From positions 930,001-994,000 of the forward strand of contig JBAJFG010000030.1 of NCBI GenBank assembly GCA_037903475.1: DNA of 64,000 bases, in the 5' to 3' direction. The notes below the pieces were generated by a model that was given only the letters and a program-made list of their open reading frames with translations, ran no database searches and was not told where the DNA came from. Position numbers and translations under genes: made by a program. Positions 58,605-64,000 of the stretch are shown one piece after another. How positions within the stretch are numbered: position 1 is the stretch's first letter; each line of letters begins with the position of its first letter. The DNA is from Ancylostoma caninum. Taxonomy: Eukaryota > Nematoda > Chromadorea > Rhabditida > Ancylostomatidae.

Positions 58605-61480
58605 TGATGGGTGTGGCTTAGCTGCAAAGTCATTATCTTCTTTTTTACACGCTCTAATACATTTTATTTAGGCAAAGAGTTAAGAATCTGTGACTTTTAT
58701 GCTCTATGATTTGTCATCGTGCTCAAATCTCCCGAAATTCTCCAAATTTTCCAGAACTTCTCCGTTTTCCATCCTCCCTATTTATCATTTTACGTGAATC
58801 CATAATTGCTCCCGAAATCTATGGATTCTGGCAGTGTTGCCCGAGCATTTCTGACACAACACATCACCATTGCCATGAGAAGTCCCGCATTCACACATCC
58901 CAACGAATCATAATCAGCATATCCGGCCACTTGACGTTCGTAACCACGCACTTGACGTGTGGTAGTTGGTGTTCAATCCACGAGAAAGCAGCACAGGCTC
59001 GCCATACAGGACGCTCGCCTCGATCGATAGTGAGAAAAGGGTGGGAATTGTCTAGAAAAGGGCATGTACACATATATCTTCTTGCACGTGCCGACCGAGC
59101 CCAGCACGTAATTGATTTATTGATCCGCCGTCGATGACATTAATCCAGCAGAATGGCTTATACAAACAACCCCGAGAGCTTTTTTTTCTCTAATAATGCC
59201 AGGTGACTGGAGCGACTTTTTGTCCGCAGCGCAAAAAATGACCCCACGCACAATTGCACTATTCACGCGTGTATTTGCCGTCGGAGTGACCGCAGAGACA
59301 GTGTGGTCAGGGTGGAGAGTGCAGACTGCACCTGGCTTTTCGACTGCCCCGTCAATGGGTTCGGCTTTTATGGGCTTCCGGTAGGGTAGTAAAGGGTTTC
59401 CGCGGATATAGAGCCTTCCGAGAGATTTCGGTGCGGTGATATGGAGCAGTGTGCGATATTTGGAAGACGTAATGAAACGCCGGAGCTAGCTCCGCCCCCT
59501 TAGCCTTAAATGGTGAAATTTGTCCCTTAGTGGGTATGCACCTATTTTTCATCATTTATCATTTTATGGATTCTCTTCCTATGAAACCCGTTCTCTGTGG
59601 TACAGCCTCGAAAAGGAACACTTTAGAAATAAATAAATAAATAAAAATAGATTTATAGCTGCTTTCGTAAAAATCCCATGGAAATTTTTGTGATGTTTTG
59701 TATGAAAGCACATCGTCTACTTGTGACATCTCCATTTTCGCGTTATTCTGCTGCGGAAGTACCGCTGCGAATTCGTAACTGCGGACTTCTGGCTTGGAAA
59801 AAATGTTCAGAAATCATACTTAGTTTATTTACTGATGAAACCTACCGTATCTGCTGTAAAATCGTGCTTTTATAATGAAAAATCGCCAGGGCTACGCTAG
59901 TGCTGCCATTGTGCTGCGGTACTTCGGAAGACTTAGTGAAAATCTTTAACTGCTATTTGGTAACTCTTTCATTCACAATTCATCTGTTATGTAAAACTTA
60001 ATCAACCATATATAGTCAACGGCAGACAAGATGACCCGGTCACACGCGACGCATCTCGTTGCGGCGCGGCAGCACCTCTGCGCTCTGATCGTCTACCACT
60101 ACGCAGTAACCTTTTTGCTGGATCAGCCAGGCTAACATCTAATGTAAACTCCTGTAACCTAGTGCTTCTGCAGCGGTAGCCCTTTCATCCTCCTGCGGTA
60201 GTACCGAGTGTTCTGATCCGGAAGGCAGATGAATTATACCGTAATTTGCTGTAGCTGATTCACTTCTTGAGAATTTTATAACTATTAATGTTATAAGCTC
60301 TAATCTAAGACCAGTTTTCATTTCATAAAACAACTATGGTGCCGACAACGAGGGACTGTTACAGGTAAGAGACGCAGACACATATACAGTCGCCATTGCG
60401 GCATCATTTGCTAAGACGTGTAGAAATTGCATTTTTGGAGGAATTTTTCCAGAATCTCAGTTACTGGTTGTAAAAATGATGGGAAGTCACGTTTTCTTCG
60501 CGAAAAATGCAAAGATTATAATGGCCTGCAATGATTTGTTAGTTACACTGCTATGATTTATGGCGCACTTCACATCACGCCATTGCTCTGCGTCAAATCT
60601 GACTAGCTGACATTAATTACAGTGTTTGACGTGTTCCATTCGTGAAATATTCCCTCGATTCGTGACGTCACAACCATCAGCTGGCGTCATTAACGACTCA
60701 CAATTAAGCTTTTTCCCATTGGCATGAGAGAACAGCTACCGATCCGAACGCAACACCGAATATTCAATAGGGCGCAGTTTCGGGCAACTGCGGCGCGGCT
60801 ATTAAGGCCGTGACAGTGTTTTTGAAAACAGACAGCGACGAACATGTCAAAACAAGTACTTCAGCCTTCAGTTCAGAGTGCTTTCATGTCTCCACATGTC
60901 AAAAATCGCAGGGCGACGCGATTTTCCCATGTTCCGTGTCCACGTAGTTAACACGAGCGACTTGGAGATGTCGATAACCGCACAGCTCGCCGTCCCTCGG
61001 CATGGAATATGGCCCGATGCCCAAAAATAAGCCCCACAGCGGATAAAAGCACGTCTGAGTGCGCGTTCTCTGCTCGTCAGCTGCCGGTGACGTGCCGCAC
61101 ACGCGCCAGCGGCAAGCGCGCGCGGCTTCTCATTTTCCTCCCACCACTTGCCTTTTTTGCACCGCGAGCCCTCGTGAGGACAAGCGCACACGTGGCTTTC
61201 TGGATGAATTCCGGAGAATTCCATAGTTACCACGTCAGTCATGTGCGCACTTGCGCTGATGAACACCTAATTTACTCGGGCAATTATGCATCTGTAGCTA
61301 GATGATGTAGAGGTAGTGGGAAGGTGAGATAGCAGGACAGAGCGGAGCATGATTTGGAAGTAGTTAACAAGAAGTTAACCATTCCGAGTAAACTAGTAAC
61401 ATTTCAAAAAACTTTAGAGGAGCACATGAAGTCCTGAAGAAAATCATGTTCTAGGAGATGTTTTTAGAAAGGGCGCATAG
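58605..61480. other. Gene-poor stretch
   Basis: No supported gene. The 143-codon + frame at 58706-59137 and the 132-codon - frame at 61266-60868 are among the longest here, but have no recognisable domain. AAATAAATAAATAAATA lies near 59628. Confidence 0.5.
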
Positions 61481-61557
61481 ATTGGAGAGGGAGCAGAGAA
61501 AAACAGACACTGTGCGCGAATACTCAACTATCACCGCTGGCGAAACAGACTATAGCC
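61481..61557 (+). repeat. Dispersed fragment, copy 2
   Basis: Matches 21578-21655 in the same orientation (ACAGACACTGTGCGCGAATA, CTGGCGAAACAGACTATA). Confidence 0.6.
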
Positions 61558-64000
61558 ATACACAGACACTGTCTGTGTTAATAAATATCCATGCTAAAGA
61601 TAGTTGCCCAGAATTGCTCTACGAGTTTGTTAACCTCCATTACTACTCGGGCAGATTTTTAAGAATTTAAACACGAATACAATGAAAGCCATGAAGCCAT
61701 CTCTGGGCCCATGAATTTTTAGAGATCCTGAACAGGTGAGCTCCTGAAATAGAGTGGGACCTACGTGAGGCTTCAGAAGTCCACAAATGAGACACTAAAT
61801 GTGGAGGGACGGAAAAACATGAGGAAACCAGCCCACGTGTTTCTCTCACATTTTGGATGTTGGTCTAGAAATTTTTAGCCAGTTGTGAATAAATGATTAG
61901 CTGACTGGGAGCCCTATAAAAAAGTGATTGGAAACGCAGGGGAAATTGGGAGATTCTAGAAAATTCCACTCCATACTAGTGACGCCATACATCCAGAATG
62001 CTTAAAATGCATGATTCAAACACTTTTCGCAGTGTCTATTTCGATAAATTTAAGATCCTTAGTTTATTAGGAAGTTCCAATGCCTCAGAAGTGAGGTATG
62101 AAGTGTCTGCAATCATTTTTTTCTGTAAGGAATTGGGCATTCATTTCTAGTTCGTCCGTTCCCTATTCAATCACAAGTAGGATTTCCATCGGGACATATG
62201 GATAAAAAAGTACCGGGAGGAAATAGCAGGAGTGGGAAGCGACCACATCGGTTTCTGCTCTCGTGCGCTTATGTAGTATATGGGCACAATTAGTCAGTTA
62301 CCCGTTATTTCCGACTACATTTCACTCATTGTCTAGCTTCTTACGAATCATTGTGCTATCGATTCATGTGTTTCTTTTTTTTGTAGAGCTTAACTTCAAA
62401 CACAAATGCAAATAGAAATAGAACAGAAACAAAAACGAACAGCTCTCAGATCAGAGCATAGAGTCTATACCACTTGTTTTTGGCTTTTAGCCGCACTATA
62501 TACCCGTGATTCCCCAGAAATTTTCCACAGAAAATTCTCTGCGAAGAGTTCCTTACATCTCACTCCTTGAGAAATAAATTTGAGAACGCAAAACCAGCTT
62601 CCGAATAGTATCCTGACCTTCCTTTCCCCAGTACAATGCCGAATCGAGCTGGCTGCTTCATTAAAGGGCAATATTTATTGAGTAATTCGACACTTATGCC
62701 CTCTACGCCTGTGTACCCCTTCTGGTCATGCTATTTTTCGTTGAAAATTCAATTTTTGCACTTTCTTCTTCTAATTTGCTGCTGAAAATGTACCACGAAA
62801 CTAGGTACGTGGCGCGAATTCAAATCGATAGGGCCGCTTCTGGCTGACAGATGCAGAGGAGGCGGCATCGTTCGTTCGCCGGCTGCCGACGTTCTTCCGT
62901 TCAAATTGCGGCTTCTATCTTGTCTTGGCGTTGTGAAATCCTGAATAGTGGGTTTCTGGATGCACCAGGTACTGATTAACCAGCAGATTTTCATGTGTAC
63001 ATGGCCAAGCCATTTCCAGGCTGTTCAGGAGAGTGCTAGGCCTATTTTTAGAAAGTTTTGACGGCGAGCTTCTCCTGGAGCTCTCCACTTCCCCATTTTG
63101 GGTTCCCATGCCCTTGCAGTCTCTGGCACTTTGCCTGCACTTTCCAGAGCGCCCGCAATAGGCCTCGTAGGCCTGCACTCTAGGGGTGGAATTGATTCAC
63201 ACCTCGGCGTTTTTTTTTTCGTTAACGCTGTCATCGCTCTCTCACTAAAAGCGTGAGCAAAACCCGCTTATTCCTGGAAAAACCACTTTCCACCAGGAAA
63301 AAGAAATTCCTCTCGAAGGCGAAAAACCCGTTGTTATTGCGATGATAAGCCGCTTGCTGATAGTGGCGGCGTTCACCTTCTTAGAGGTCGACGTGCGGAG
63401 GAGGAAAATCGCTTCAGCTGTCAATTCCTCTAATTAAATTTCTTGGAAAGCGTCAACGAGCAATGAGCGACACAAAGTACTCGCCTCCGTTCGTGGGGTT
63501 TTTCCCCGCTGCGGCATTCCTCGGGTTGTTTATACTTGGCGGGAAATTTATCGCTCGTGCTCGCTTCAGAGTAGGCAATTAGTTATTGGTTAGGGCTGGA
63601 GAGCTGTGCGGTTAACTGAAAAAGGGGAGAAATGGGGAAGGGAGAACTGTGGTCTCCACTATGCTAGGAATACGACCAAAACTTCGAGAACAAAGCTACC
63701 CAAGTAGACATGCAACTATTATTTTCAAGCTTAAATTATTAAAAATAAATTTTTTGGAAAAATAAACAACTAAAAACAGGTAACACAAGGCCTACAGGTT
63801 GCTTCATACGTAGCGTCGTTCGTTTTTACAGTTTTCGCTGCATGGGCTACATTTTCACTTTCTCATTTTTTGTTTCTCCCCCGAGCTCTTCGTTTCTCTC
63901 CCCGTCACTCCCCCCCCCCCTTCTGTCTGCGACTACTTCTGGTGCATTTTAATAAGGGCGAGGGGTTGCTAGTTTGAAATCTATGTAGGATTCTTTTAGA
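61558..64000. other. Gene-poor stretch to window end
   Basis: No exon, RNA or element end recognised. Short overlapping frames at 62465-63234 on the - strand lack features. A C-run lies near 63911-63920. Confidence 0.5.

Noticed and set aside
58706..59137. 143-codon open frame
   Set aside because: Cysteine/histidine-rich composition typical of chance frames; no recognisable family.

Overview
This window is nuclear DNA of a nematode, most likely a strongylid such as a hookworm. The genes are split into short exons with TTTCAG-type acceptors, two families of Tc1/mariner elements are present, and small inverted-repeat elements (MITEs) are dense. The exact species is an inference; no ribosomal or mitochondrial marker is present.

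Three conserved eukaryotic genes could be rebuilt exon by exon, and every exon junction keeps the reading frame. ATPAF2/ATP12, a mitochondrial F1-ATPase assembly factor, runs on + at 836-3524; its 5' end lies before the window or is lost beside a mariner remnant. Aminoacylase-1 (M20 peptidase) runs on - at 28448-23244, with 11 exons encoding 395 residues. An AGGF1-like OCRE/FHA/G-patch protein runs on + from about 39132 to 43424, with a probable last exon at 46080-46148. They look unrelated in function and form no operon.

The 7.7-25 kb part is a rearranged accessory region. A near-perfect inverted repeat (arms about 2.5 kb, 7672-11577 and 12266-14768) carries two divergent copies of the first two exons of a secreted Kunitz-type protease inhibitor. 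A 1.27-kb mariner sits in the left arm only, and the right arm keeps the exact empty TA site. To the right lie a decayed piece of the aminoacylase gene (16.77-17.30 kb), then a decayed Kunitz paralogue (21.75-22.37 kb), then the intact aminoacylase gene. The order Kunitz(+) then aminoacylase(-) therefore occurs twice, which points to an old tandem segmental duplication followed by inversion and decay.

The 29-39 kb part is mostly mobile DNA: a 0.9-kb mariner-like TIR element, a 3.3-kb TIR element with unusual CCCACCGT-type subterminal repeats and no recognisable transposase, a GC-rich fold-back, three copies of one 0.41-0.44-kb MITE, and two long-arm fold-backs, one of which carries a tRNA-like promoter in each arm. 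Within the AGGF1-like gene a Mutator-type MITE has a perfect 9-bp target duplication. From 46.2 to 64 kb I see no convincing gene, only MITEs, simple repeats and a few weak coding candidates. There are no rRNA genes, no complete tRNA genes and no CRISPR arrays.
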